A stretch of 64,000 nucleotides of DNA from Ketobacter sp964016105. Its GTDB lineage: Bacteria > Pseudomonadota > Gammaproteobacteria > Pseudomonadales > Ketobacteraceae. The notes under the pieces were generated by a model. The model saw only the letters and a program-made list of their open reading frames with translations, did no database searches and was not told the origin of the DNA. Both the position numbers and the translations under genes were made by a program. The stretch is from positions 4,208 through 68,207 of the forward strand of contig CAXHEX010000025.1 of the NCBI GenBank assembly GCA_964016105.1. Direction: 5' to 3'. Positions 19,173-29,479 of this stretch are shown here, in pieces (within the stretch, counting starts at the first letter, position 1; each line of letters starts with the position of its first letter).

Positions 19173-19829
19173 CTAGCCTTCTTCGATCACATCCACTTCA
19201 GGGCCAAACTCCAATTCAAAAACCGCCTTTTTAATAGGCTTGTTGCTACGCTTGACCTTGAATTCGATTCGAGTGGTTTGTCCCAAGCTATCTTCCAAAT
19301 ACATGTCCCTTAATTGCTTTTGATAAAAGTGCACCCGCAGCAATGCGAATAACGCATCATCGCCCTTAGGCCTCAGATCAAAACGCCATTCGCCGGTTTC
19401 ATCAAAAAGGTAGGCGGTTACATTAAAGCTGTCGGAAATTTTAGATGGATCACCGCTCAGCAGTAGTGCTGGAGTGTTGCCCACCTGTTTATCCAGGGCT
19501 TTTTTGGTGGCCTGTTCCAGGTCCGTGTCGTATATCCACAACACGTCACCATCGGAAACGATTTGCTGAGGATAGGGTTCATCCGTATCCCAGCGGAATT
19601 GACCCGGTCGCTGAATCCACACATCACCAGTTACATGCTGAAGCGCATTTTGCTTGGCGTCCATCACCCACTGTTCAAAACTGGCTTCCATGGACTTCAA
19701 GTCATTGAGGAAACGAATTAACTGGGCTGTAGCTTTTTCACTTTCCACTTCCGCTGCCTGTAGCGAAACCACCGGTACCCAAACCAAGTTGGCAGCCAAC
19801 AGCCACATCATAATAAATAACTTTTTCAT
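19173..19829 (-). CDS. lolA: Outer-membrane lipoprotein carrier protein LolA
   Basis: This periplasmic chaperone takes lipoproteins from LolCDE to LolB. A signal peptide (MKKLFIMMWLLAANLVWVPV, cleavage near LQAAE) is followed by the LolA beta-barrel pattern: DAKQNALQHVTGDVWIQRPG and FRWDTDEPYPQQIVSDGDVL. The ATG at 19829 is preferred; a TTG four codons upstream only lengthens the signal region. The 218-residue length and its place between ftsK and rarA agree with the family. Confidence 0.95.
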   Translation of the reverse strand: MKKLFIMMWLLAANLVWVPVVSLQAAEVESEKATAQLIRFLNDLKSMEASFEQWVMDAKQNALQHVTGDVWIQRPGQFRWDTDEPYPQQIVSDGDVLWIYDTDLEQATKKALDKQVGNTPALLLSGDPSKISDSFNVTAYLFDETGEWRFDLRPKGDDALFALLRVHFYQKQLRDMYLEDSLGQTTRIEFKVKRSNKPIKKAVFELEFGPEVDVIEEG

Positions 19830-19923
19830 TGAAGAATCCAATTAGGGTCGCTTTGCGCAGTGCATTGTAGCACTTTAGACAAGCAGGCTATAGGTGGGTT
19901 CCGAGTGGTGACCAGGAGACACC

Positions 19924-22281
19924 CTATCGAGGTGGTGGCGCGATCACTTCCCTTTGACCATTACTACCCATCTCAGTGACCACTCCGGCTTCTTCCATGG
20001 CCTCGATCATGCGGGCAGCACGGTTATAACCAATCTTCAACTTACGCTGAACGGAAGATATTGAGGCACGTCGGCTTTCGGTAACGAATTGAACAGCCTG
20101 GTCATAGAGGGGATCAGATTCCGAATTTCCTTCACCAGCTTGCTCATCCCCCGGCGCAGGTCCAGCTTCATGGGTACCTTCAAGTATTTCATCCAGATAA
20201 TCCGGTTCGCCTCGGCGGCGCCAGTCATCACACACCCGATGCACTTCATCATCGTCCACAAACGCACCGTGCACGCGAACCGGTAATCCGGTGCCCGGAG
20301 GCAAATACAACATATCACCGTGGCCCAACAATTGTTCAGCGCCACCTTGATCCAGGATGGTTCGCGAATCCACTTTAGAAGACACCTGGAACGCCATTCG
20401 GGTGGGCACGTTGGCCTTAATTAAACCCGTAATAACATCCACCGAAGGACGCTGGGTTGCCAAAATCAAATGTATTCCAGCGGCACGGGCCTTTTGCGCG
20501 ATGCGGGCAATTTGCTCTTCCACCTTTTTACCCACAATCATCATCATATCGGCAAATTCGTCTACCACCACTACGATAAATGGCAATGCGGTTAAATCTT
20601 CCGGCTCCTGACAATCCAGATCCGGTTTAAATAGTGGATCCTTGATAGGCTCTCCCGCCTTAATTGCATCTCTGACTTTTTTGTTAAAGCCCGATAGGTT
20701 TCTCACACCCATGGCGGCCATCAAACGGTAGCGCCGTTCCATCTCCGCAACGCACCAGCGCAAAGCGTTGGACGCTTCTTTCATATCGGTAACCACAGGG
20801 GTGAGCAGATGAGGAATATTGTCGTACACCGACAATTCCAACATTTTAGGATCAATCATAATTAAACGCAGTTCATCGGGCGTGGCCTTGAACAGCATAC
20901 TTAATAGCATGGCATTCAAGCCCACCGACTTACCGGAGCCGGTGGTTCCCGCCACCAATAAGTGGGGCATTTTTTGCAAATCCGCCACGATGGGCTCACC
21001 GGAAATATCCTTACCCAAAGCCAAGGCCAGGGGCGAAGATACTTTTTCATATTCGTGGGAAGACACCACTTCACTGAGCCGAATGATTTCTCGGTCCTCG
21101 TTGGGAATCTCTATGCCAACGACGGTTTTACCGGGAATAACTTCCACCACACGCACACTCACCACCGCCAACGATCTGGCCAAATCCTTCGCCAGATTGG
21201 TTATGCGGCTTACCTTAACACCCGGAGCGGGCTGAATTTCAAAGCGCGTTACCACGGGTCCAGGTAACACGTTCTCCACTTCCGCTTCCACATTAAAGTC
21301 CCGCAGTTTGAGCTCTAATAGCCGAGACATGCTCTCCAAGGTCTCCGCAGAGAACCCTTTTGAAGAGTGCTTATCCACACCGTCCAACAACGCAATGGCA
21401 GGCAGCGAACCGGTAACAGGACTGTCGAAAAGACTTTTTTGACGTTCTTTCTCAACCCGCTGACTTTTTTCCTTTTTGGGTTCAGGCAAGGAAATAACCG
21501 GAGGCTTTCGAGCTTCCAGTTTTTTCTGTTCTTTTTTGAAGTTCTGTTGTCGCTGTTTCAATGCCTTTTTTGCGGCCTTCTCTTCCGCTTTCTTGGCGTT
21601 CAGTTCAACTCTGGCATCCCGTTTCTGTTGCCACTTTTGTTTGAGGCTGAGAATCCACGTGCCGGAGTTCAGGGTGATTTTACCAATGCTATCCATTATC
21701 CCAATCCAGGACACATCGGTGAAAATGGTCATGCCGATAAGAAAGATCGCCAGCAAAAACAAGGTTGAGCCAAGAGAACTGAGGGTATCCAGCGCCAAAC
21801 CACCCACTTCAATACCCAGGATTCCACCGGCACTGTTGCGACCAGACGAATCTATTTCAGGTAAGCTGCCGGGAACCGTATCAAAATGGATGTAGGCCAG
21901 AGAAGTAGCGGCGATCATGGTCATAATAAACCCCATAAAACGCAGCCCACCCATGAGCCAGCTCCAGCTTTGATTGGCCTGCCTAAACACCAGCCAGGCT
22001 CTATATCCCACTAATAACGGAAATAGATAGGCCAGGTAGCCAAACAGAGACATAAGCACATCGGCGCACCAGGCTCCGGCCCGGCCGCCAAGGTTATGCA
22101 CACTTCTGTCGCTGCCAAGGCTACTCCAGCCGGGATCCTGAGCATCGAAAGAAACTAAAGCGATAATGAGGTAGACCGAAAAAAAGAACAGAACAATCAT
22201 GGCGCCTTCTCGGGCACCTTTGGCCAACAACTCACTCCAGGCGGGGGTTTGTGGTTGCGGTTGGGCTTGCTCTTTCTTCAA
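19924..22281 (-). CDS. ftsK: DNA translocase FtsK
   Basis: FtsK couples septation to chromosome-dimer resolution by pumping DNA toward dif/XerCD. About four N-terminal membrane segments (to residue 180) are followed by a short basic Lys/Gln-rich linker. The RecA-like motor has Walker A AGTTGSGKSVGLNAML and Walker B FIVVVVDEFADMMM. A C-terminal gamma winged-helix domain (ASISSVQRKLKIGYNRAAR) reads polarity sequences. At 785 residues it is a normal short-linker form. The start appears to be TTG, with an AGGA ribosome site 7 nt upstream; no in-frame ATG precedes the first membrane helix. Confidence 0.96.
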   Translation of the reverse strand: MKKEQAQPQPQTPAWSELLAKGAREGAMIVLFFFSVYLIIALVSFDAQDPGWSSLGSDRSVHNLGGRAGAWCADVLMSLFGYLAYLFPLLVGYRAWLVFRQANQSWSWLMGGLRFMGFIMTMIAATSLAYIHFDTVPGSLPEIDSSGRNSAGGILGIEVGGLALDTLSSLGSTLFLLAIFLIGMTIFTDVSWIGIMDSIGKITLNSGTWILSLKQKWQQKRDARVELNAKKAEEKAAKKALKQRQQNFKKEQKKLEARKPPVISLPEPKKEKSQRVEKERQKSLFDSPVTGSLPAIALLDGVDKHSSKGFSAETLESMSRLLELKLRDFNVEAEVENVLPGPVVTRFEIQPAPGVKVSRITNLAKDLARSLAVVSVRVVEVIPGKTVVGIEIPNEDREIIRLSEVVSSHEYEKVSSPLALALGKDISGEPIVADLQKMPHLLVAGTTGSGKSVGLNAMLLSMLFKATPDELRLIMIDPKMLELSVYDNIPHLLTPVVTDMKEASNALRWCVAEMERRYRLMAAMGVRNLSGFNKKVRDAIKAGEPIKDPLFKPDLDCQEPEDLTALPFIVVVVDEFADMMMIVGKKVEEQIARIAQKARAAGIHLILATQRPSVDVITGLIKANVPTRMAFQVSSKVDSRTILDQGGAEQLLGHGDMLYLPPGTGLPVRVHGAFVDDDEVHRVCDDWRRRGEPDYLDEILEGTHEAGPAPGDEQAGEGNSESDPLYDQAVQFVTESRRASISSVQRKLKIGYNRAARMIEAMEEAGVVTEMGSNGQREVIAPPPR

Positions 22282-22440
22282 CTTTTTATCCTGCTTTCTG
22301 GGCTTGGGCGAAATCGACGTATTCCTTCTATTCTAGCTTCAAATCAGTCGTTTGCACAAACAACAGACACAGGGTGTTAACATAGCCCGCTAACTATCTG
22401 TTTTATATATAAATAGCTGATTTGTTATGGGAAATATCCG

Positions 22441-23502
22441 CTATTCTAACAGAGCAGGAAGAACAATCTTACCGTCACTAACGTTGATTCCTTCACGTAA
22501 TGGCAAATTGCTTTGTAATTGACCAGACGCTAATTTGGCCACATAGGGAAGAATGGCACCAGACAGGGCTTCTGACGCAGTTCTAGGCACTGCGCCGGGC
22601 ATGTTGGTCACCCCCATATGGATCACGCCCTCTTCCGTATAAATGGGGTCACGATAATCTGTAGCTCGAATGGTCTCGATGCAGCCACCCTGATCGATGG
22701 ATATATCTACGATTACCCCACCATCGGGCATATTAGCAACCATTTCACGGGTAACAATCCTCGGCGCTTTGGCTCCCGGCAGCAGCACTGCCCCCACCAC
22801 CATATCCGCATCTTCCATGGCCTTGGCGATGGCCCCCTGATAGGAATAGACACCATTAATGTTGGGGGCAATCTTTTCTATTTCCCGCAGTGCCGCTGCA
22901 TTGCGATCAAACGCCACCACCTGAGCACCCACAGCGGCCGCCATTTGAGCCGCGTTCTGACCGGCTACGCCGGCACCAATCACCACAACTTTACCGGGTT
23001 CTGTACCAGCCACCCCACCCAGTAAGAGACCCTTACCGCCAATTGAGCCATGGAGGTAATGCATCCCCGCTTGTACAGAAACCCGTCCGGCGATTTCACT
23101 CATGGGTGCCAAAAGAGGAATCTTTCCGCCATCATATACCGTCTCAAATGCGACAGCGGTCAAGCCAATGTCGCACAACGACGCAGTGAGCTGCGGGTTA
23201 GGGGCCAAATGGAGATAACAAAATAACAGATGATGAGAACGCAAATGTTGCAGGTCTTCAGCGATGGGTTCCTTCACTTTGACGATCAATGTGGCGTGCT
23301 CAAAAAGCGCAGCGTGATTATCAGCAATCTGCGCCCCCACGGCCTCATATTCCTGATCAGAAAACCCACTGAGACTGCCTGCTCCCTTTTCAATAAATAC
23401 CTCGCAACCTGATGCCACCAGCTCTGCCACAGCGTGGGGAACCAGAGCTACACGGCCTTCCATGGGTTTACACTCTTTCGCGATTCCTATAACCAGACCC
23501 AT
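22441..23502 (-). CDS. ald: Alanine dehydrogenase
   Basis: This NAD-dependent enzyme interconverts L-alanine and pyruvate plus ammonia. Catalytic Lys77 lies in KVKEP and the proton-shuttle His in CYLHLAPN. The NAD-binding motif is VVIGAGVAGQNAAQMA. The ATG at 23502 has a GAGAGG-type ribosome site 8 nt upstream, so the GTG three codons earlier is less likely. The length is 353 residues. It is divergent from trxB over 167 nt, which should contain both promoters. Confidence 0.95.
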   Translation of the reverse strand: MGLVIGIAKECKPMEGRVALVPHAVAELVASGCEVFIEKGAGSLSGFSDQEYEAVGAQIADNHAALFEHATLIVKVKEPIAEDLQHLRSHHLLFCYLHLAPNPQLTASLCDIGLTAVAFETVYDGGKIPLLAPMSEIAGRVSVQAGMHYLHGSIGGKGLLLGGVAGTEPGKVVVIGAGVAGQNAAQMAAAVGAQVVAFDRNAAALREIEKIAPNINGVYSYQGAIAKAMEDADMVVGAVLLPGAKAPRIVTREMVANMPDGGVIVDISIDQGGCIETIRATDYRDPIYTEEGVIHMGVTNMPGAVPRTASEALSGAILPYVAKLASGQLQSNLPLREGINVSDGKIVLPALLE

Positions 23503-23669
23503 TGCCAACACCTCTCACGTGGATGAACATTCTGACTTACTCTGCGGAATATAGGCTGCTCCTATGCGCCTGATTTAGAGTATCTATTTGCCTAACTCTT
23601 CTTAAATCAGTATAAATCCAAAGATTCGAATCACCGTGGCTAACCAGCCAAATAAATGGAACCTTCTTC

Positions 23670-24623
23670 ATGAGCGAAACTAAACACTGTCGACTACTGA
23701 TTTTAGGCTCCGGCCCTGCCGGATACACCGCTGCAGTCTATGGAGCACGTGCAAATTTAAAGCCAGTGATCATCACCGGGATTCAACCGGGCGGCCAACT
23801 CACCACCACCACGGAAGTGGATAATTGGCCAGGGGATGCTGAAGGTGTGCAGGGGCCCGAATTAATGGAACGCATGAAACAACATGCTGAGCGGTTTGAA
23901 ACCGAAGTGTTATTCGACAATATCAACAAAACTGACCTGAGCAAGCGCCCTTTTACTTTGTACGGTGACAGCGCCACCTATACTTGCGACGCTTTGATCA
24001 TCGCAACCGGCGCATCAGCAAGATACTTGGGGCTGGACTCCGAAGAAGCCTTCAAAGGCAAAGGCGTAAGCGCTTGCGCCACCTGTGATGGTTTCTTTTA
24101 CCGCAATCAAAAAGTGGCGGTGATTGGAGGCGGAAATACCGCCGTGGAAGAGGCTCTGTATCTCGCCAACATCGCCCAAGAAGTGGTGGTGGTGCATCGT
24201 CGCGACTCGTTCCGCTCTGAAAAAATATTGCAGGATCGATTGATGGACAGGGCCACCAACGGCAACATCACCTTGCAATTGGATAGCGTTTTGGATGAAG
24301 TACTGGGTGACGACATGGGTGTAACCGGTATGCGCATTAAACATGTGAAAACCGGCGAAACCTCTGACATCGATTTACAGGGGGTATTTATCGCCATTGG
24401 GCACACCCCCAACACCGGGATATTTGAAGGCCAACTGGAAATGCAAAATGGCTACGTAAAAATCCAAAGCGGCATTGACGGTAACGCCACCGCCACCAGT
24501 GTAGAAGGGGTTTTTGCAGCGGGAGACGTGACCGACCATGTTTATCGTCAAGCCATCACTTCCGCCGGGTTTGGTTGCATGGCCGCCCTGGATGCGGAAA
24601 AATTCCTGGACGAGAATCCCTGA
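23670..24623 (+). CDS. trxB: Thioredoxin reductase
   Basis: This FAD/NADPH disulfide reductase keeps thioredoxin reduced. The FAD motif is GSGPAGYTAAVYGA, the redox-active pair is in CATCDGFF, the NADPH site is GGGNTAVEEALYL, and the C-terminal FAD contact is GVFAAGDVTDHVYRQA. The length of 317 residues is typical. It precedes aat and bpt, the same order as in Pseudomonas. Confidence 0.97.
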   Translation: MSETKHCRLLILGSGPAGYTAAVYGARANLKPVIITGIQPGGQLTTTTEVDNWPGDAEGVQGPELMERMKQHAERFETEVLFDNINKTDLSKRPFTLYGDSATYTCDALIIATGASARYLGLDSEEAFKGKGVSACATCDGFFYRNQKVAVIGGGNTAVEEALYLANIAQEVVVVHRRDSFRSEKILQDRLMDRATNGNITLQLDSVLDEVLGDDMGVTGMRIKHVKTGETSDIDLQGVFIAIGHTPNTGIFEGQLEMQNGYVKIQSGIDGNATATSVEGVFAAGDVTDHVYRQAITSAGFGCMAALDAEKFLDENP

Positions 24624-24633
24624 TAACCATTCA

Positions 24634-25356
24634 ATGATGAAAATTCCAGTCCTGGGCTACAACAGCCAGGACTTTCCTCCAATCGAACACGCTTTGACGG
24701 ACCCCAATGGCCTGCTGGCGGCCGGTGGGGATCTGCAGCCCCATACCCTGTTGAGGGCGTATAGCAAAGGAATTTTCCCCTGGTTTGACCGCGATCAACC
24801 CATCCTTTGGTGGTCGCCCTCACCCAGGGCCGTTTTATTTCCAGAGCAACTGCATATATCAAAAAGCTTGCGCAAAGAGCTTAAGAAAGCCCGCTTCGTG
24901 GTCACCATGGACAAGGCGTTTGCCCAGGTCATTCGAAATTGCTCCAAGCCACGAGCCTATAGCTCAGATACCTGGATCACTGAAGATATGATTCAGGCTT
25001 ACATTAATCTGCATCAACTGGGCCACGCCCACTCTGTGGAAACCTGGTTAGACGGAAATCTGGTGGGAGGCGCTTACGGCATCGCACTGGGCAAGCTATT
25101 TTTTGGTGAGTCTATGTTTAGCACCGAAACAAATGCGTCCAAAGTGGCTTTTGTACACCTGGTGAAACAGCTGCAATGCTGGGGGTTCCCCATGATCGAT
25201 TGCCAAGTGGAAAACCCGCATCTAGCCAGTTTGGGTTCAATCAACATTCCTAGATCTGAATTCAAACAGACGTTAGAGACCTATGTCCCACCATTGAATG
25301 AAATTAGGCAACAACCAGCAACCAAATGGCAACTTACTTGGCAATATTCTGCTTGA
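24634..25356 (+). CDS. aat: Leucyl/phenylalanyl-tRNA-protein transferase
   Basis: Aat adds Leu or Phe to N-terminal Lys or Arg, making type 1 N-degrons that ClpS delivers to ClpAP; both partners are encoded 2-5 kb downstream. Conserved segments include DPNGLLAAGGDL, GIFPWFDRDQPILWWSPSPR and the GHAHSVETW and GGAYGIALGKLFFGESMFS catalytic region. The tandem ATG codons at 24634/24637 lie 10 nt past the trxB stop; the longer upstream frame overlaps trxB and is rejected. The length is 240 residues. Confidence 0.96.
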   Translation: MMKIPVLGYNSQDFPPIEHALTDPNGLLAAGGDLQPHTLLRAYSKGIFPWFDRDQPILWWSPSPRAVLFPEQLHISKSLRKELKKARFVVTMDKAFAQVIRNCSKPRAYSSDTWITEDMIQAYINLHQLGHAHSVETWLDGNLVGGAYGIALGKLFFGESMFSTETNASKVAFVHLVKQLQCWGFPMIDCQVENPHLASLGSINIPRSEFKQTLETYVPPLNEIRQQPATKWQLTWQYSA

Positions 25357-25448
25357 GGGTACTGGAAACAGAGCCCGTTTCGTTTAATACTGTAACCTTA
25401 TTGCAATGCATTTATCCTTAAGTAAATTAAGGTTTTAACCACTTCACT

Positions 25449-26156
25449 ATGACAGATTTAGCCGCCGTAAAATTCTTTGTTACGCCGCTGCATCAATGCA
25501 GTTATCTGCCCAGGGATGATGCTATAACTCTGTTCGCCGACCCTAAAGCCAGCGTCGACCACAACTTGTATAGTGAGTTATCAGAAGTGGGTTTTCGTCG
25601 CAGTGGCAACTATCTATATCGTCCCCATTGCCGCCAGTGCTCAGCTTGCATTCCGGTAAGAATCCCCATTGAACGGTTTCAGCACTCCCGAAGGCATAAA
25701 CGAATTTGGAATCGCAACCAAGATCTGCAGGTGAAACGGGTGGACGCCGTATTTAATGATGAACATTACGAATTGTATTCAAAGTACATCGAAGAAAAGC
25801 ACCGCGATGGCGATATGTTCCCTCCCACACCAGAACAGTATGAGTCTTTTCTCATGAGCGATTGGGGCAACACGGTTTTCTTTGAGATGCGGAAACCAGG
25901 TGGTGAGCTGATTGCTGTGGCAGTGACCGATGTTATGGAGAACGGCCTATCTGCAGTGTACACCTTCTACTGCACGGAAAATGCCAAGCGAAGCTTGGGC
26001 GTTATGGCAGTTCTTCTGCAAATTGAAGAATGCCGCTCACGCGATTTACCCGCCCTTTATCTGGGATATTGGATAAAAGACTGCCAAAAAATGAAGTACA
26101 AGACAGAATATCGACCACTTGAGATGTACGTTAATAATCACTGGGTCTCAATCTAA
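25449..26156 (+). CDS. bpt: Aspartate/glutamate leucyltransferase (Bpt, ATE family)
   Basis: Bpt transfers Leu to N-terminal Asp or Glu for the N-degron pathway. The N-terminal cysteine cluster CRQCSACIPVRIP is typical of the ATE N-domain. The GNAT-like C-domain shows GLSAVYTFYCTEN and LYLGYWIKDCQKMKYKTEYRP. At 235 residues it is full length. It sits between aat and infA, with clpA/clpS close by, so most of the N-end-rule machinery is clustered. Confidence 0.95.
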   Translation: MTDLAAVKFFVTPLHQCSYLPRDDAITLFADPKASVDHNLYSELSEVGFRRSGNYLYRPHCRQCSACIPVRIPIERFQHSRRHKRIWNRNQDLQVKRVDAVFNDEHYELYSKYIEEKHRDGDMFPPTPEQYESFLMSDWGNTVFFEMRKPGGELIAVAVTDVMENGLSAVYTFYCTENAKRSLGVMAVLLQIEECRSRDLPALYLGYWIKDCQKMKYKTEYRPLEMYVNNHWVSI

Positions 26157-26347
26157 GACAAACAAAAACCACATATTTCATATAGTTAGCCACACTTTCT
26201 CTAATTTGCTTTATCTAATCAAAGCCAACCATCACTAAAAGTGGATATTTGTACTACTTTAGCTTTGATAAATAACGGCATTTACGGCAAAATTCACGCC
26301 TCATTTAGCACTGACGCATTACCTATGCATTAAGAGGGTATCACTGG

Positions 26348-26566
26348 ATGTCGAAAGAAGATTCCATTGAAATGGAGGGTACTATCACCGAGACCCTTCC
26401 CAACACCATGTTTCGAGTCGAGCTGGACAACGGCCACGTGGTTACAGCACACATCTCTGGAAAAATGAGAAAGAACTATATTCGCATTCTCACTGGCGAC
26501 CGAGTCAAAGTGGAAATGACGCCATACGACCTATCCAAAGGCCGCATAACGTACCGCGTTCGCTAG
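26348..26566 (+). CDS. infA: Translation initiation factor IF-1
   Basis: This 72-residue S1/OB-fold protein has the standard sequence, including IEMEGTITETLPNTMFRVEL and RILTGDRVKVEMTPYDLSKG. A GAGGG ribosome site precedes the ATG. It is transcribed toward clpA, and a shared bidirectional terminator lies between the two stops. Upstream, 26157-26347 is an A+T-rich promoter region with no further gene. Confidence 0.98.
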   Translation: MSKEDSIEMEGTITETLPNTMFRVELDNGHVVTAHISGKMRKNYIRILTGDRVKVEMTPYDLSKGRITYRVR

Positions 26567-26584
26567 TTCACTCCTGTTAGTGCC

Positions 26585-26616
26585 AAAAAAAACGAGCCCC
26601 GTGGACTCGTTTTTTT
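26585..26616. terminator. Bidirectional intrinsic terminator between infA and clpA
   Basis: An A-run, stem arms ACGAG and CTCGT with a GC-rich inner part, and a T-run make a hairpin that works in either direction. It sits 18 nt after the infA stop and downstream of the convergent clpA stop. Confidence 0.88.
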
Positions 26617-26680
26617 GTTTCTGCGACATGTACTGAGAATCAAGTGACTCGGTAATCTGCAGACTCCTGTGCGCCGCGGT

Positions 26681-28942
26681 TTATGCAGGCTCAGTGTCAA
26701 ACACCAAGTCACCGTCCTCTTCGCTAATGTGAACGGTGCCTCCACTCTCGGAAAGTTCACCGAACAGAATCTTTTCGGCGAGCGGACGCTTTAAACGCTC
26801 TTGAATCAGGCGATTCATTGGGCGCGCACCCATGTCCTTATCATAACCCTGCTCGGCCAGCCAACTGCGGGCTCTTTCGTCCACATCCAGCATCACCTTC
26901 TTGTCGTCAAGCTGTGCCTGAAGCTCCGTTAAGAACTTATCAACCACACCTTTGATAACATCCATATCCAGATTCTTGAACTGGATAACCGCATCCAGTC
27001 GATTACGGAACTCAGGGGTAAACATACGCTTGAGCGCTTCCATTCCATCAGTGGCATGATCCTGCTGAGTGAACCCGATTGAAGCACGACTCACCGCTTC
27101 AGCACCGGCATTGGTGGTCATAACCAATATCACGTTACGGAAATCCGCCTTACGGCCATTGTTATCTGTCAGCGTACCGTGATCCATTACCTGAAGCAGC
27201 AGATTGAATACTTCCGGATGCGCTTTTTCGATCTCATCTAACAACAGCACACAATGGGGAGACTTTGTGATTGCCTCAGTCAGCAAACCACCCTGGTCAA
27301 AGCCCACATAGCCAGGAGGCGCACCAATCAGCCGGGAAACCGTGTGGCGCTCCATGTATTCCGACATATCAAAACGCACCAGCTCCATACCCATGACCGT
27401 GGCCAACTGTCGGGTAACTTCAGTTTTACCAACGCCTGTAGGCCCAGCAAAAAGGAACGATCCAATAGGACGGTCAGGATGATTTAGGCCAGCCCGAGCC
27501 AATTTTATCGCTGAAGACAGCGCATCAATGGCATCATCTTGTCCAAACACCACCATTTTCAGGTCGCGCTCAAGATTAGAAAGCAGCTCTTTGTCGTTAG
27601 CTGAAACCGTTTTTGGAGGAATACGAGCGATCTTAGAAACGATAGACTCCACGTCACCCACAGAAATCACTTTCTTGCGCTTGCTGGGGGGCTGCAATCG
27701 CTGAAATGCGCCCACCTCATCAATAACGTCAATCGCCTTATCAGGCAAGTGCCGATCGTTAATGTAGCGAGCAGACAACTCTGCCGCAGCACGCAACGCT
27801 TTATTGGAATATTTGATATCGTGATGCTCTTCGAACCGTGATTTCAGGCCCTTAAGAATCTCATAGGTATCATCGACGTTGGGCTCAGCCACATCAATTT
27901 TCTGGAAGCGTCGCGCCAGCGCCCTGTCCTTTTCAAAAATACCGCGGTATTCCTGGAACGTGGTGGATCCAATACATTTAATGTCACCGGAAGCCAGCAT
28001 GGGCTTGAGCAGGTTAGAAGCGTCCATAACGCCCCCAGATGCAGCACCTGCACCAATAATGGTGTGTATTTCGTCAATAAAAAGTATTGCGTCGGACTTC
28101 TTTTGCAGCTCAGCCAGTAGCGCTTTAAAGCGTTTTTCAAAGTCGCCTCGGTACTTGGTACCCGCCAATAACGCTCCCAGATCCAGAGAATAAACCACGC
28201 TCTCAGAAATCGCTTCCGGCACCTCGTCGTCTACAATCCGCTTGGCAAGACCTTCAGCAATAGCAGTTTTACCTACGCCAGGCTCACCTACCAATAAAGG
28301 ATTGTTCTTACGTCGACGACAAAGAATCTGAACCGTGCGCTCAACTTCCGAGTCTCTGCCCACCAGCGGGTCGATACGACCAGCTAGGGCTTGCTCATTC
28401 AAGTTGGTTGCATAAGACTCCAGCGGCGACTTGGAACTGCCATCAGACACCTGATCGTCTTCCTGCACATCGTGGCTGTGATCTTCCAGGTTATGGGTTT
28501 CATCGGAGACCTTGGATATGCCGTGGGCAATGTAATTCACCACGTCAATCCGCGCCACGCTTTGTTTCTTCAGGAAGTAGACAGCCTGACTTTCCTGCTC
28601 ACTGAAAATGGCAACCAACACGTTAGCGCCGGTAACTTCTTTTTTACCGGAAGACTGAACATGAAAAACTGCCCGTTGTAAAACTCGTTGGAATCCCAAA
28701 GTGGGCTGAGTCTCCCGGTCCCCATCCCCCGAGGGAATGAGTGGCGTGGTCTCATCCACAAAGTTAGATAAATCCAAACGTAATTCATCAAGGTTGGTAC
28801 CACAGGCTTTCAGAACCGTTGACGCCGCCTCATTGTCGAGCAATGCCAGAAGCAAGTGCTCTACCGTCATATACTCATGACGCTTGGTGCGTGCGTCTCT
28901 GAATGCCAGATTTAAAGTGACTTCCAGATCTTTGCTCAACAT
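26681..28942 (-). CDS. clpA: ATP-dependent Clp protease ATP-binding subunit ClpA
   Basis: This unfoldase partners ClpP and receives N-degron substrates from ClpS. The N-domain (MLSKDLEVTLNLAFRDA) is followed by AAA domain 1 with Walker A GEPGVGKTAI and Walker B ILFIDEIHTIIGAG. AAA domain 2 has GPTGVGKTEVTRQL and VLLLDEIEKAHPEVFNLLLQ. At 753 residues it is full length. It lies 52 nt downstream of clpS, likely in one operon. Long frames on the opposite strand inside it are shadows. Confidence 0.98.
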   Translation of the reverse strand: MLSKDLEVTLNLAFRDARTKRHEYMTVEHLLLALLDNEAASTVLKACGTNLDELRLDLSNFVDETTPLIPSGDGDRETQPTLGFQRVLQRAVFHVQSSGKKEVTGANVLVAIFSEQESQAVYFLKKQSVARIDVVNYIAHGISKVSDETHNLEDHSHDVQEDDQVSDGSSKSPLESYATNLNEQALAGRIDPLVGRDSEVERTVQILCRRRKNNPLLVGEPGVGKTAIAEGLAKRIVDDEVPEAISESVVYSLDLGALLAGTKYRGDFEKRFKALLAELQKKSDAILFIDEIHTIIGAGAASGGVMDASNLLKPMLASGDIKCIGSTTFQEYRGIFEKDRALARRFQKIDVAEPNVDDTYEILKGLKSRFEEHHDIKYSNKALRAAAELSARYINDRHLPDKAIDVIDEVGAFQRLQPPSKRKKVISVGDVESIVSKIARIPPKTVSANDKELLSNLERDLKMVVFGQDDAIDALSSAIKLARAGLNHPDRPIGSFLFAGPTGVGKTEVTRQLATVMGMELVRFDMSEYMERHTVSRLIGAPPGYVGFDQGGLLTEAITKSPHCVLLLDEIEKAHPEVFNLLLQVMDHGTLTDNNGRKADFRNVILVMTTNAGAEAVSRASIGFTQQDHATDGMEALKRMFTPEFRNRLDAVIQFKNLDMDVIKGVVDKFLTELQAQLDDKKVMLDVDERARSWLAEQGYDKDMGARPMNRLIQERLKRPLAEKILFGELSESGGTVHISEEDGDLVFDTEPA

Positions 28943-28994
28943 CTCTTTACACCCTTATCCTCAGTATTTGGACAACTCAGCGTTAGCTTCAGGA

Positions 28995-29375
28995 TTATTG
29001 AAAACGCTCCACCTCACACATCAAGGGATGTTGGTTCTCCCTTGCGTATTTAATCACCTGGGCTGCTTTCGTCTCCGCTACGTCTTTGGTAAATGTTCCG
29101 CAACTCGCTCTACCCTTAGTATGCACAGTAAGCATAATTTGGGTAGCCTGTTCACGGCTCATGACAAAGAACACTTGCAAAACATCGACCACAAATTCCA
29201 TGGGCGTAAAATCGTCATCCAGCATCACAATCTGATACATCGGCGGGGGTGCAATGTCAGCCTTCGATTCTTCGACTGCTAAATCGCCTTCGAATTCCCC
29301 GTCGGAGCCGAATGTGTCGCCTCCCATGTTCTCTATAGTATTCAATGTTAGTAGAAGATCTACGTCTTTACTCAT
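28995..29375 (-). CDS. clpS: ATP-dependent Clp protease adaptor ClpS
   Basis: ClpS recognises bulky N-terminal residues and hands substrates to ClpA. The core reads PPMYQIVMLDDDFTPMEFVV, with the ligand-pocket Asp pair, then MLTVHTKGRASCGTFT. The N-terminal extension of about 40 acidic residues is longer than in E. coli. At 126 residues it is slightly long but normal for this group. It is divergent from cspD across 265 nt holding a perfect inverted repeat. Confidence 0.96.
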   Translation of the reverse strand: MSKDVDLLLTLNTIENMGGDTFGSDGEFEGDLAVEESKADIAPPPMYQIVMLDDDFTPMEFVVDVLQVFFVMSREQATQIMLTVHTKGRASCGTFTKDVAETKAAQVIKYARENQHPLMCEVERFQ

Positions 29376-29479
29376 AACCAGAAATCATAAGTTTGATGGT
29401 TAACATACTAAGTGTTCATAACTAAGTTATATTGGGTCAACGTTGGTCAGTTCAACCGCAAAAACACTTGACTAATACG